A stretch of 64,000 nucleotides of DNA from an uncultured Pelagibacteraceae bacterium (GTDB lineage: Bacteria; Pseudomonadota; Alphaproteobacteria; Pelagibacterales; Pelagibacteraceae): NCBI GenBank assembly GCA_902559305.1, contig CACEHK010000001.1, positions 1 to 64,000 on the forward strand, written 5' to 3'. The notes beneath the pieces were generated by a model, which saw only the letters and a list, made by a program, of their open reading frames with translations, was not told the origin of the DNA and ran no database searches. Each line of letters starts with the position of its first letter. Position 1 is the stretch's first letter. Positions 53,107 to 60,802 of this stretch are shown one piece after another. The translations under genes and the position numbers were made by a program.

Positions 53107-53514
53107 ATGGGAAAAAAAAAAAAGAAAAAAAATAAAAAAAAAGAATTGAAAGCACAACTAGGAAAAAAGAAAGAATCAGCTAGAGAAAAAATGATAGGAC
53201 AAACTATTGGTTACCGATATGATGTAAACTTGCTTCCTGATTATAAAAGACTTACACCATTTCTAAAAAAATATATTGAGCACATGGGGTGGGATGATCT
53301 AAATTGGCTTGAAGATGTTCATATGGGTTATGAAGAAGATAGACCTGCAGTTTTTGATAGAAATGCTAATGGATGGGTTACAATTCCGAAAAAAATTAAG
53401 CTACCAAACAATCAACAAGATAGAGACATGATAGCAAGAGAGCTTCTTGTTAAATTCCAAATGTCACCCAATCATCCACTTGTTGATCTTAAAAAAGCAT
53501 ACAGAAAATTTTAA
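53107..53514 (+). CDS. Conserved hypothetical protein with Lys-rich N-terminus
   Basis: A 135-residue soluble protein. The first 27 residues are almost all lysine from A-rich homopolymers (positions 53107-53180), an unusual tract prone to slippage. An internal start at residue 29 (M-I-G-Q-T-I-G-Y-R-Y-D) would avoid it. The rest has Y-D-V-N-L-L-P-D-Y, H-M-G-W-D-D-L-N-W and L-V-K-F-Q-M-S-P-N-H-P. It follows mgsC by 8 bases. I do not know the family, but the tight linkage suggests a role in this pathway. Confidence 0.7.
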   Translation: MGKKKKKKNKKKELKAQLGKKKESAREKMIGQTIGYRYDVNLLPDYKRLTPFLKKYIEHMGWDDLNWLEDVHMGYEEDRPAVFDRNANGWVTIPKKIKLPNNQQDRDMIARELLVKFQMSPNHPLVDLKKAYRKF

Positions 53515-53548
53515 TTAATTTCATCTACTGTAGGTTGTGTAGTAACAA

Positions 53549-53554
53549 TATAAT
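53549..53554 (+). promoter_or_regulatory. Possible -10 element upstream of amt
   Basis: TATAAT at 53549-53554, in the 136-base gap before amt. No convincing -35 at a 17-base spacing is present, so this is weak. Confidence 0.25.
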
Positions 53555-53638
53555 ACTAAAAAATTTGGCTTTTTAACTATTGTGATAACTTTTCTAACAT
53601 CTAGAATCCTTCTTAGTTAGTTTAAATTAACAAAGTAA

Positions 53639-53644
53639 AGGAGG
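53639..53644 (+). promoter_or_regulatory. Ribosome binding site of amt
   Basis: AGGAGG six bases before the ATG at 53651. This is an ideal Shine-Dalgarno, rare in this window, which suggests strong translation of the transporter. Confidence 0.8.
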
Positions 53645-53650
53645 AAGGCA

Positions 53651-55051
53651 ATGACAGATCAACTTACTGCATTGACTACCATATTTACAGAGTTCTATTA
53701 TTGGATAACAGTGGTACTTATGTTCCTGATCCACGTAGGCTTCTGTATGTATGAAGTTGGAGCCTCAAGATATAAACATCACCAACACACTTTAATGAAA
53801 AACACAATGCTAATACCATTGGTAACAGTTACGTGGTTTTTATTTGGTTGGTGGATTTATTGGGCGTTTCCAACTGGACCAGGTTTAGCACCTTCTATAA
53901 TGAATGAAAGTGCGGCATTGATTACAGATGATTCTGCTTTCAGTGCAGCTTGGTATGTGCCAACTAGTGACTTAATGGGAACAAACTTAAATGACCGTAT
54001 CAGCGGTGTATTCTGGGCTGCGTTCTTATTATTCTCTTGGACTGCTGCTTCAATCGTATCAGGTGCTGTAATTGAAAGAATTACAACATTTGCATTCGGT
54101 ATATTGGCAATAGCAATTGGTTCAGTTTTCTGGACTATTGATGCTGCTTGGGGATGGCATTTCGATGGTTGGATGTTAAAAATATTGGGATACCATGATG
54201 CTTATGCATCAGGTGTTATTCACGCAGTAGCAGGAGGGTTTGCTCTTGGGGTTCTAGCAGTTTTAGGTCCAAGAATAGGAAAATTCTCATCTAGCGGTGA
54301 ACCTAGAAATATAGGACCAAGAAATCCATGGTTAGTAACTATTGGATTATTCTTAATTTATACTGGTTTCTGGGGATTCTATGCAGCGTGTAATATACCA
54401 ATTTTTGATCTAGGACCTGAATATGGAATGGAAGGAGTATCATTCTGGACAGCAACTAACATTTACGTAACACCAACAACGTTAGGTGCAATCACAATGA
54501 ACTTCTTGATGTCGTTATCTGGAGGTTTAATGGCCGGATATCTTATATCTAAAGGAGATCCTTTCTGGACATACTCAAGTGGACTAGCTGGAATAATATG
54601 TGCTTCTGCAGGAAATGATTTATATCATCCAATTCAATCATTCATAATTGCAATGGTTGGAGTGTGGGTAGCATACAGATTGCATTACTGGGTTGAACGT
54701 AAGTTCAAAATTGATGATGCAGTTGGTGCTGTTGCAGTTCACGGTTATGCCGGTGTCGCAGGACTTATAATTTGTGGTTTCGTTCTAAACGGATATCCTT
54801 CATCAGGTTATAGTGTAGGAGCTATGTGGGTAGGAACAGACTACGCTCCAATAAATCCTTTGGGAATGTTTATTGGTGCCATAATTATGTTCGGTGTACT
54901 TGGTTTCTTACCAGGATGGATATTGGCTAAAATACTTCAAGGAATGGGTAAACTTAGAATTCCAAAAGAAGTAGAGTTAGCTGGTCTAGACTATACAATA
55001 ATGGAAGATGCAAAAAGCGATGAAAAAGCTGTTGCGTCATCCTCAAGGTAA
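53651..55051 (+). CDS. amt: Ammonium/methylammonium transporter Amt
   Basis: A 466-residue channel protein with 11 hydrophobic helices and the family markers F-G-F-C-M-Y-E-V-G, S-G-A-V-I-E-R-I-T, G-V-I-H-A-V-A-G-G and G-G-A-V-G-x-V-x-V-H-G-Y-A-G-V-A-G, whose paired pore histidines are consistent with ammonium conduction. Amt proteins also take up methylammonium, which would suit the adjacent GmaS and MgsABC. No GlnK gene is adjacent. It is co-transcribed with a small membrane protein 12 bases downstream. Confidence 0.92.
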   Translation: MTDQLTALTTIFTEFYYWITVVLMFLIHVGFCMYEVGASRYKHHQHTLMKNTMLIPLVTVTWFLFGWWIYWAFPTGPGLAPSIMNESAALITDDSAFSAAWYVPTSDLMGTNLNDRISGVFWAAFLLFSWTAASIVSGAVIERITTFAFGILAIAIGSVFWTIDAAWGWHFDGWMLKILGYHDAYASGVIHAVAGGFALGVLAVLGPRIGKFSSSGEPRNIGPRNPWLVTIGLFLIYTGFWGFYAACNIPIFDLGPEYGMEGVSFWTATNIYVTPTTLGAITMNFLMSLSGGLMAGYLISKGDPFWTYSSGLAGIICASAGNDLYHPIQSFIIAMVGVWVAYRLHYWVERKFKIDDAVGAVAVHGYAGVAGLIICGFVLNGYPSSGYSVGAMWVGTDYAPINPLGMFIGAIIMFGVLGFLPGWILAKILQGMGKLRIPKEVELAGLDYTIMEDAKSDEKAVASSSR

Positions 55052-55063
55052 AGGAGGAAACAT

Positions 55064-55285
55064 ATGGCAACAGTTACAAATTGGATAGATCACCTTAGCG
55101 CAGCTGAAGTGCAAGGACCAGTTTACCCTGGTGTTGGAACTGAAGGAATTTTAGTTCTTATTCTAGTGGTGCTTTGGATAGGTTGGCATTTCATTTCGAA
55201 TATGCAAGAGAAAAGCAAATCGGATGCGATTGCTAGAAGAAGACCTGGTTCAAATGACTGGAAAAGCAATGTTACCGATGGGTAA
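55064..55285 (+). CDS. Small membrane protein, 73 residues, downstream of amt
   Basis: A short protein with one transmembrane helix at about residues 28-46 (I-L-V-L-I-L-V-V-L-W-I-G) and a basic, Lys/Arg-rich cytosolic tail with A-R-R-R-P-G-S-N. It has its own AGGAGG ribosome site (55052-55057), 6 bases before the ATG. Size, placement and strong translation signals suggest an accessory subunit for Amt, but I know no such family and the claim is inference. Confidence 0.75.
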   Translation: MATVTNWIDHLSAAEVQGPVYPGVGTEGILVLILVVLWIGWHFISNMQEKSKSDAIARRRPGSNDWKSNVTDG

Positions 55286-55300
55286 ATAAAATTAAAATAT

Positions 55301-55324
55301 AGGGCGCATTTAATTATGCGCCCT
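55301..55324 (+). terminator. Hairpin terminator after the amt unit
   Basis: A 9-bp GC-rich stem AGGGCGCAT (55301-55309) pairs with ATGCGCCCT (55316-55324) around a 6-base loop and is followed by only TATTTAT. The strong stem but poor T run suggests partial termination. Confidence 0.65.
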
Positions 55325-55332
55325 TATTTATC

Positions 55333-55491
55333 ATGGACGAAAAAAAATCAGAAAACATTAATAAAACACCCGAAAAAATGTCAAGAATTGCTTGGCCAAA
55401 AGCAAAGTATGGACTTGTCGTGGCAATAATAATAATTGTGGTAGTTAATCTAATATACTACAAAGATAAAATTATAAATTTATTTAATTAA
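55333..55491 (+). CDS. 52-residue single-helix membrane protein upstream of gmaS
   Basis: An ATG at 55333 opens a 52-codon frame ending TAA at 55489-55491. It has a charged N-terminus, one hydrophobic helix (residues 28-43, V-V-A-I-I-I-I-V-V-V) and a basic tail, and ends 8 bases before gmaS. The position after the terminator and the lack of a ribosome site lower confidence. It could be a leader or accessory membrane peptide. Confidence 0.5.
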   Translation: MDEKKSENINKTPEKMSRIAWPKAKYGLVVAIIIIVVVNLIYYKDKIINLFN

Positions 55492-55499
55492 AACTATTT

Positions 55500-56825
55500 A
55501 TGGCAAAAGATCTTTCTAAATTAGCTAAACAAAAAAAAATAAAATATTTTTTAATAAGTTTTGTAGATTTATTCGGTGTCTTAAGATCAAAACTGGTTCC
55601 AGCTCAGGCAATAGGAGAAATGCAAAAAAATGGAGCAGGTTTTGCTGGTTTTGCTACTTGGTTAGATATGACTCCTGCTGATACCGATATGTTTGCAATA
55701 CCAGATCCAGACAGTTTAATACAATTACCATGGAATAAAGAAGTTGGTTGGTTAGCATCAGATTTATGGATGGATGGTAAACAAGTTAAAGCATCACCCA
55801 GAGTTATGCTAAAAAATCAAATCAAAAAATTGGATAAAATGAATCTTCAAATGAAGTCAGGTGTTGAGTGCGAATATTTTTTAATTTCACAAGATGGCTC
55901 AAGTATTGCAGATAGTAGGGATATTCAGTCAAAACCTTGCTACGATCAATCTGCTCTAATGAGAAGATATGAGCTAATTAAAGAAATTTGTGACAGTATG
56001 ATTGAATTAGGTTGGAACCCTTATCAAAATGATCATGAAGACGCAAATGGGCAATTTGAAATGAATTGGGATTATGATGATTGTTTGGTTACAGCAGATA
56101 GACATGTTTTTTTTAAATTTATGGTAAAAAGTCTAGCAGAAAAACATGGATTAAGAGCAACGTTTATGCCTAAACCTTTTGAAAATTTAACAGGTAATGG
56201 ATGTCATGCACACGTATCACTTTGGAACGGAAAGAAAAATAAATTTTTAGACACAGGAGATCGGTATGGTTTGAGCAAAACAGCATATCATTTTGTTGGT
56301 GGCTTATTAAAAAATGCAAGATCTTTATCGTCTTTATTTAATCCTACAATTAATAGTTATAGAAGAATTAATGCACCAGCAACTAAGTCTGGAGCTTCAT
56401 GGTCACCAAGTAGTATTTCATATACCGGTAATAACAGAACCCATATGATTAGAATTCCAGATGCGGGAAGATTTGAGCTTAGGTTAATGGATGGAGCTGC
56501 AAATCCATATCTTTTACAAGCTGGAGTTTTGGCTGCTGGATTATTTGGATTAAATAATAAAACTGACCCTGGAGAACCATTAACATGCAATATGTATACT
56601 GATTATAAAAACTATCCGAATCTAGAAAGGCTTCCAAATGACATTGAAGAGTCTTTAGAGGAATTGGATGAAAATAAAATATTAAGAGAAGCCTTTGGTG
56701 ATGATGTAATTAATAGTTATTTAAAATTAAAAAGAAAAGAAATAGAGGATTTTGAACAAAATGACTCTTTTGATAAGAGTTCTTCCGTCACTGAATGGGA
56801 AAAAAATAATACTTTAGATTGTTGA
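55500..56825 (+). CDS. gmaS: Gamma-glutamylmethylamide synthetase-like (GlnT/GmaS, type III glutamine synthetase)
   Basis: A 441-residue GS-fold enzyme closely following the GlnT/GmaS pattern: K-L-V-P-A-Q-A-I-G, G-A-G-F-A-G-F-A-T-W-L-D-M-T-P-A, M-R-R-Y-E-L-I, N-D-H-E-D-A-N-G-Q-F-E-M-N and F-M-P-K-P-F-x-x-L-T-G-N-G-C-H-A-H. GmaS condenses glutamate and methylamine to gamma-glutamylmethylamide, entering the N-methylglutamate pathway. The same family also includes true ammonia-using GlnT, so methylamine use needs a test. It is followed directly by a diaminopropionate ammonia-lyase-like gene. Confidence 0.88.
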   Translation: MAKDLSKLAKQKKIKYFLISFVDLFGVLRSKLVPAQAIGEMQKNGAGFAGFATWLDMTPADTDMFAIPDPDSLIQLPWNKEVGWLASDLWMDGKQVKASPRVMLKNQIKKLDKMNLQMKSGVECEYFLISQDGSSIADSRDIQSKPCYDQSALMRRYELIKEICDSMIELGWNPYQNDHEDANGQFEMNWDYDDCLVTADRHVFFKFMVKSLAEKHGLRATFMPKPFENLTGNGCHAHVSLWNGKKNKFLDTGDRYGLSKTAYHFVGGLLKNARSLSSLFNPTINSYRRINAPATKSGASWSPSSISYTGNNRTHMIRIPDAGRFELRLMDGAANPYLLQAGVLAAGLFGLNNKTDPGEPLTCNMYTDYKNYPNLERLPNDIEESLEELDENKILREAFGDDVINSYLKLKRKEIEDFEQNDSFDKSSSVTEWEKNNTLDC

Positions 56826-56828
56826 ATA

Positions 56829-57956
56829 ATGTCTTCTAACTCTGAAGTCTCCCAATGGAGATATGAAAAATTTTTAATAAATAAAAATAGTAATTTTGAC
56901 AAGAATAAAATTTTAAAAATCTTAACCTCTAAAGATATTGATGAAGCTTATAAAATAATATCAAACTGGGATGGTTATTCATCTACACCTCTAATTTTAT
57001 TAAACAAATTAAATAAAAAACTTAAAATTAATAAGATTTACTACAAGGATGAATCTAAAAGATTTCATTTAAAATCATTCAAAGCATTAGGCGGTGCTTA
57101 TGCGGTTGAAAAAATAATCCAAGGAAATAATAAAAAAACTATTTCAACAGCTACAGCTGGAAATCATGGAAGATCTGTTGCTTGGGGCTCACAAAAAAAC
57201 GGTTTAGAGTGTAAAATTTTTATTAGTGAATTTGTTAGTGAGTCTAGAGCTAAAGTTATGAGAAGCTTTGGTGCAGAAGTAATTAGAGTGAAAGGAAATT
57301 ATGAAGACTCTTTAAATGAATGTATCAAACTATCAAACAAAAATGACTGGCAAATAGTACAAGATGTTGCCTGGGAAGATTATAGACTGGTACCAAAATT
57401 AACTATGGCTGGATATTCTGTGATGATGAAAGAAATTTCTAAACAAATTAAAGATGAAAAAATTTCACATGTGATATTACAAGCTGGTGTTGGTGGAATG
57501 GCAGCTGCTATGGTAGCTGGTATTTCTAGATATTTAAATTATATACCTCAAATTATAGTAGTAGAACCAAATTCTGCAGCGTGTGTATTAGAAAGTATTA
57601 AAACAGGAAAAATTGAAAAAATCACCATCGAAGAGGAAAGCATAATGGGAGGAATGTCTTGTGGAGAGGTATCTTTAGTGCCTTGGGAAATATTAAAAGA
57701 ATCAATTCATTTTTGCGTAACTATTTCCGATGATTATGTGTCAAAAACTGTTAAAAACCTTGCTAATAAAGCATTTAGTGATGAAAAAATTGTAGGTGGA
57801 GAATGTTCTACGCCAGGAATATCAAGCTTAATTGCATTAAGTAATGATCTTGAAATAAGAAAACAAATTGATCTTAATGAAAACTCAAATGTACTTGTAT
57901 TTGGTTGTGAAGGTGACGCAGATGAAGAATTGTACCAAAGGTTACTAAAAGAATAA
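56829..57956 (+). CDS. Diaminopropionate ammonia-lyase-like PLP enzyme
   Basis: A 375-residue fold-type-II PLP enzyme with Lys85 in S-F-K-A-L-G-G-A, the phosphate-binding T-A-G-N-H-G-R-S, G-V-G-G-M-A-A-A and a C-terminal G-C-E-G-D-A-D. It matches DpaL (2,3-diaminopropionate to pyruvate and ammonia) more than threonine deaminase. It is about 20 residues shorter than common DpaL. The start is 3 bases after gmaS, an unusual pairing that suggests deamination of a beta-substituted amino acid in the same nitrogen-acquisition route. Confidence 0.82.
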   Translation: MSSNSEVSQWRYEKFLINKNSNFDKNKILKILTSKDIDEAYKIISNWDGYSSTPLILLNKLNKKLKINKIYYKDESKRFHLKSFKALGGAYAVEKIIQGNNKKTISTATAGNHGRSVAWGSQKNGLECKIFISEFVSESRAKVMRSFGAEVIRVKGNYEDSLNECIKLSNKNDWQIVQDVAWEDYRLVPKLTMAGYSVMMKEISKQIKDEKISHVILQAGVGGMAAAMVAGISRYLNYIPQIIVVEPNSAACVLESIKTGKIEKITIEEESIMGGMSCGEVSLVPWEILKESIHFCVTISDDYVSKTVKNLANKAFSDEKIVGGECSTPGISSLIALSNDLEIRKQIDLNENSNVLVFGCEGDADEELYQRLLKE

Positions 57957-57969
57957 AATTTCAAAATAA

Positions 57970-58431
57970 ATGAAAAAAATATTTAAAAAAAAATTAGCTA
58001 ATTTAGATTTTTATAAAATTTTTAAACCGGAATTAACTCCTAAAAAAATGCTAGAACTTGGGGTTTTTGGAGGATCTTATTTTGGGTCCAAGATTAAAGA
58101 ATTTCCATCTTCATGGCTAAAAGATGCTAAATTAAGTAAAAATTTTGATGTAAACATAAATCGTTTTAAAGTTAAATCAGGATTACCAAGGGAACATTGG
58201 ATTGAAAAAGGATGGATTTTTAAAGAAGATCCGCTTGGATGGTTTCAGTGGTATTGTAGATTTTGTAATGGAAGAAGAATTCCACATATAGATGAAATAC
58301 AAATTAAAAGATGGAAAAATTTTCGAAGACATGTTTCAGCAATTGAAAAAAATTGTGAAAAAAATGATCTAGGTTGCAGAAGGAAACAGAGACAAGCTAT
58401 ATTGCAATGGGCTTATAATCCTTTCATTTAA
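57970..58431 (+). CDS. Conserved hypothetical protein, 153 residues
   Basis: A soluble basic protein with L-E-L-G-V-F-G-G-S-Y-F, F-P-S-S-W, G-W-F-Q-W-Y-C-R-F-C-N-G-R-R and I-K-R-W-K-N-F-R-R-H, a set I recall from a conserved bacterial and fungal family of unknown function. The Trp- and Arg-rich central region suggests nucleic-acid or cofactor contact, but this is only a guess. It lies 13 bases after the DpaL-like gene. Its last 8 bases overlap the convergent cupin gene. Confidence 0.75.
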   Translation: MKKIFKKKLANLDFYKIFKPELTPKKMLELGVFGGSYFGSKIKEFPSSWLKDAKLSKNFDVNINRFKVKSGLPREHWIEKGWIFKEDPLGWFQWYCRFCNGRRIPHIDEIQIKRWKNFRRHVSAIEKNCEKNDLGCRRKQRQAILQWAYNPFI

Positions 58432-58855
58432 TTTTAGTTTTAAAATCAATTCCATATTCTGCTCTATTACCTCTTCTTAATCCAAAAGGTCCAGGAATAA
58501 ATATAGTCATAGGCTTTGTGCCTGGCTCTAAATCAACTCTATGGAAGTTATTTGCAGATCTTAAACCAATATATCCAGGAGCTCTCCAATGTTTTCCTGT
58601 TTTTGTTGTTTCCCAATAGCCACCTCTAATTATTATAGTTATGTACGGGCAAAGATGATTGTGAACGCCCTCTCCATGGTCATCATCTAACATTTCATGA
58701 ATCAAGATATTAAATGGAAACCACTTTGGTCTATATCTAAATAATAAGTAATATCTATTTAGCCAAGGTTTTGCTTCATTATATTTTGGATGAGATGGGC
58801 CTCTATCTAAAACAGTTTTTTTTCTACCCAATTTTTCTAAAAATCTCAAAATCAT
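58424..58855 (-). CDS. Cupin-fold protein
   Basis: A 143-residue single-cupin protein. The first metal motif G-E-G-V-H-N-H-L-C-P-Y-I-T gives two His. The second stretch, I-G-L-R-S-A-N-N-F-H-R-V-D-L, gives the third. Such small cupins often bind Fe or Zn and act as dioxygenases, isomerases or sensors; the shape here recalls cysteine-dioxygenase-like folds. It is one base from the BamB-like gene and convergent with the conserved hypothetical. The substrate is unknown. Confidence 0.78.
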   Translation of the reverse strand: MILRFLEKLGRKKTVLDRGPSHPKYNEAKPWLNRYYLLFRYRPKWFPFNILIHEMLDDDHGEGVHNHLCPYITIIIRGGYWETTKTGKHWRAPGYIGLRSANNFHRVDLEPGTKPMTIFIPGPFGLRRGNRAEYGIDFKTKIK

Positions 58856-58856
58856 T

Positions 58857-60164
58857 CTAATTTAATTTAATAATTGCATTTTTTTTAACAATGAACATAT
58901 TGTTGTTGTTAACATAAGGTCTAGAAATTTTTTCATTATCAATTTTAATAATATCCATTGGTTTACCAGTAGAAATATCAATTATAATTAATCTTCCATT
59001 ATTTAAACTTAAATAAACTTTATTTTTACTTACTATAAAACCTTCTGGTTTTATATTTTTTGTTTTAAAATTTTTAATTAAATAAAATACATTTGTCATT
59101 CTAACAATATTTCCATTTCTAGAGTCAACTACTACAAAATATCCTTCTAAAGTGACTGTAAATATTAAACCTTCAGAAAAAGTTGGTCTTAAATTCGAAT
59201 TCAGCGTCTGTTCCCATTTTATTAAGCCACTGGTTTCATCTACTGCAAAAAATTGATTCTGATTATTTGAAAAGTAAATTGTATTATTTGCAGCAATTAG
59301 GTCTGAATTTTTTAGAGAAAAGTAATTTTCATATATAGTACTACTCTGTGTAGGAGTTTGCCAAACCAATTTTCCAGAATCGATATCTACAGAACTCAAA
59401 TCTCCTAAGGTATTAATAAATATCACTTTATTATTGTTTATAATTAGCGATAGCTTTTGTTGTGATTTTATAAAAGATTTTTCTGTTTTAAAATTCCAAA
59501 TTTCCTCACCATCTTTAATTGAATAACACCTAATAACGTTCTCAAAGTCTATAACAAAAAACTTATCTTTAAATATTTTTACCTCTGAATTAAAAGGAGC
59601 AATATTACTTTTTGACCATAATAATTCTCCACTATTAATATTTATTGCATAATATTTAGCCAAATTGTCTGCAACAATTAAAGTTTTATCATCGGATGAA
59701 AAATATAATATTGGATTTTGTTTTTTTTCTTTTTTTGAGTAAATATTTTTTTTCCAACTTAATTTATTATTATTAGCAAAATTTAAAATTGTCCCTTTAT
59801 TGTTAAAAAAAATTAAGTTATTTTTTTTTGTAATTAATAGCTCAGGTTGATATTGATCAAATTTTTTTATTTTAGAAAACTTATATTTAGAAATTTTTTT
59901 TAATTCACCATCAAATTTTATAATTCCATTATTGTTTGCTAAGTTATTTATGAAACTATTTTTTTTAAATTTATTTTTAAGTTTAATTTTAAGTGAAGGG
60001 TTAAATTCATTTTCATAGATTTTGCTTTCTTCAAATAATTTTTTTGTAATATTACCTTTTTCTGAGTCTAATTTTTCAGATTGCGTCCATAATCCTGTTT
60101 TTGTATCTAATGAGCAATTCGAAACTAATATTAATAGAAAAAAAAAATATATTATCTTATTCAC
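58857..60164 (-). CDS. BamB-like PQQ-repeat outer-membrane assembly protein
   Basis: A 435-residue beta-propeller protein with a lipoprotein-like N-terminus (F-F-L-L-I-L-V-S-N-C) whose Asn at -1 is unusual for a lipobox. Repeats with I-N-S-G-E-L-L-W, I-D-S-G-K-L-V-W and D-E-T-S-G-L-I-K-W match the PQQ-like blades of BamB, which scaffolds the Bam complex. It overlaps the YfgM-like gene by 8 bases, the usual neighbour pairing in alphaproteobacteria. The GTPase Der that often follows is not present in the visible part of the cluster. Confidence 0.85.
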   Translation of the reverse strand: MNKIIYFFFLLILVSNCSLDTKTGLWTQSEKLDSEKGNITKKLFEESKIYENEFNPSLKIKLKNKFKKNSFINNLANNNGIIKFDGELKKISKYKFSKIKKFDQYQPELLITKKNNLIFFNNKGTILNFANNNKLSWKKNIYSKKEKKQNPILYFSSDDKTLIVADNLAKYYAININSGELLWSKSNIAPFNSEVKIFKDKFFVIDFENVIRCYSIKDGEEIWNFKTEKSFIKSQQKLSLIINNNKVIFINTLGDLSSVDIDSGKLVWQTPTQSSTIYENYFSLKNSDLIAANNTIYFSNNQNQFFAVDETSGLIKWEQTLNSNLRPTFSEGLIFTVTLEGYFVVVDSRNGNIVRMTNVFYLIKNFKTKNIKPEGFIVSKNKVYLSLNNGRLIIIDISTGKPMDIIKIDNEKISRPYVNNNNMFIVKKNAIIKLN

Positions 60165-60801
60165 TAAAATCTCTATTTAATCTTTTTTGAGCTTCTTGAA
60201 TTATTTTTTCATTGCTTTTTTTATATTCTAAAATTTGAATATAAAATTCTTTTGCTTTTTGTTTCTCATTTTTATGAAAAAAGTATTCTGCAACTAAATA
60301 TAGTGCATGAGACTTCCATACACTTTCAGAATTTATAATTGGGTTAAGAATTTTTAATAAATTATTCTCAGTCTCAAATTCTGAGTTAAATAGGCCTTTT
60401 TTATAAATGACTAAGTTTTTAATTTCTTTATTTAGGTTTGTTTTGTTTATAATAATATCAAAAAAATTATTAATTTCATCATTAGTAACTTCTAAATTAT
60501 TATCAATAATAAAATATAATGCTAATGGAGAATATGTAGAATTTTCTTCATTAATAATTTCAATTAGATTTTGTGTTACAGTTTTTTTATCTAAATTTTC
60601 AAAATTAATGACAATATTATTATATTTTTCTGATAAGTTTTCAAATTTTCTATCTTTTATTTCTGCATAAAAAAAATAAGTGAAAATAATTAATAAAATT
60701 GTTAATAAAATACCTACAATTAATTTTTTATTTTTAATAAAAAAATTTTTTATTTTTTCATTTCTTGTATTAGAATTTATTATTGATATTTCTTCGTCCA
60801 T
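60157..60801 (-). CDS. YfgM-like tetratricopeptide-type membrane protein
   Basis: A 214-residue protein with a cytosolic N-terminus, one transmembrane helix at about residues 27-49 (L-I-V-G-I-L-L-T-I-L-L-I-I-F-T-Y-F) and a periplasmic helical domain with a C-terminal TPR-like unit (A-L-Y-L-V-A-E-Y-F-F-H-K-N-E-K-Q-K-A-K). The pattern fits YfgM, a translocon/chaperone ancillary protein paired with BamB in many proteobacteria. Sequence identity in this family is low, so the call leans on context and topology. Confidence 0.78.
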   Translation of the reverse strand: MDEEISIINSNTRNEKIKNFFIKNKKLIVGILLTILLIIFTYFFYAEIKDRKFENLSEKYNNIVINFENLDKKTVTQNLIEIINEENSTYSPLALYFIIDNNLEVTNDEINNFFDIIINKTNLNKEIKNLVIYKKGLFNSEFETENNLLKILNPIINSESVWKSHALYLVAEYFFHKNEKQKAKEFYIQILEYKKSNEKIIQEAQKRLNRDFSE

Positions 60802-60802
60802 T

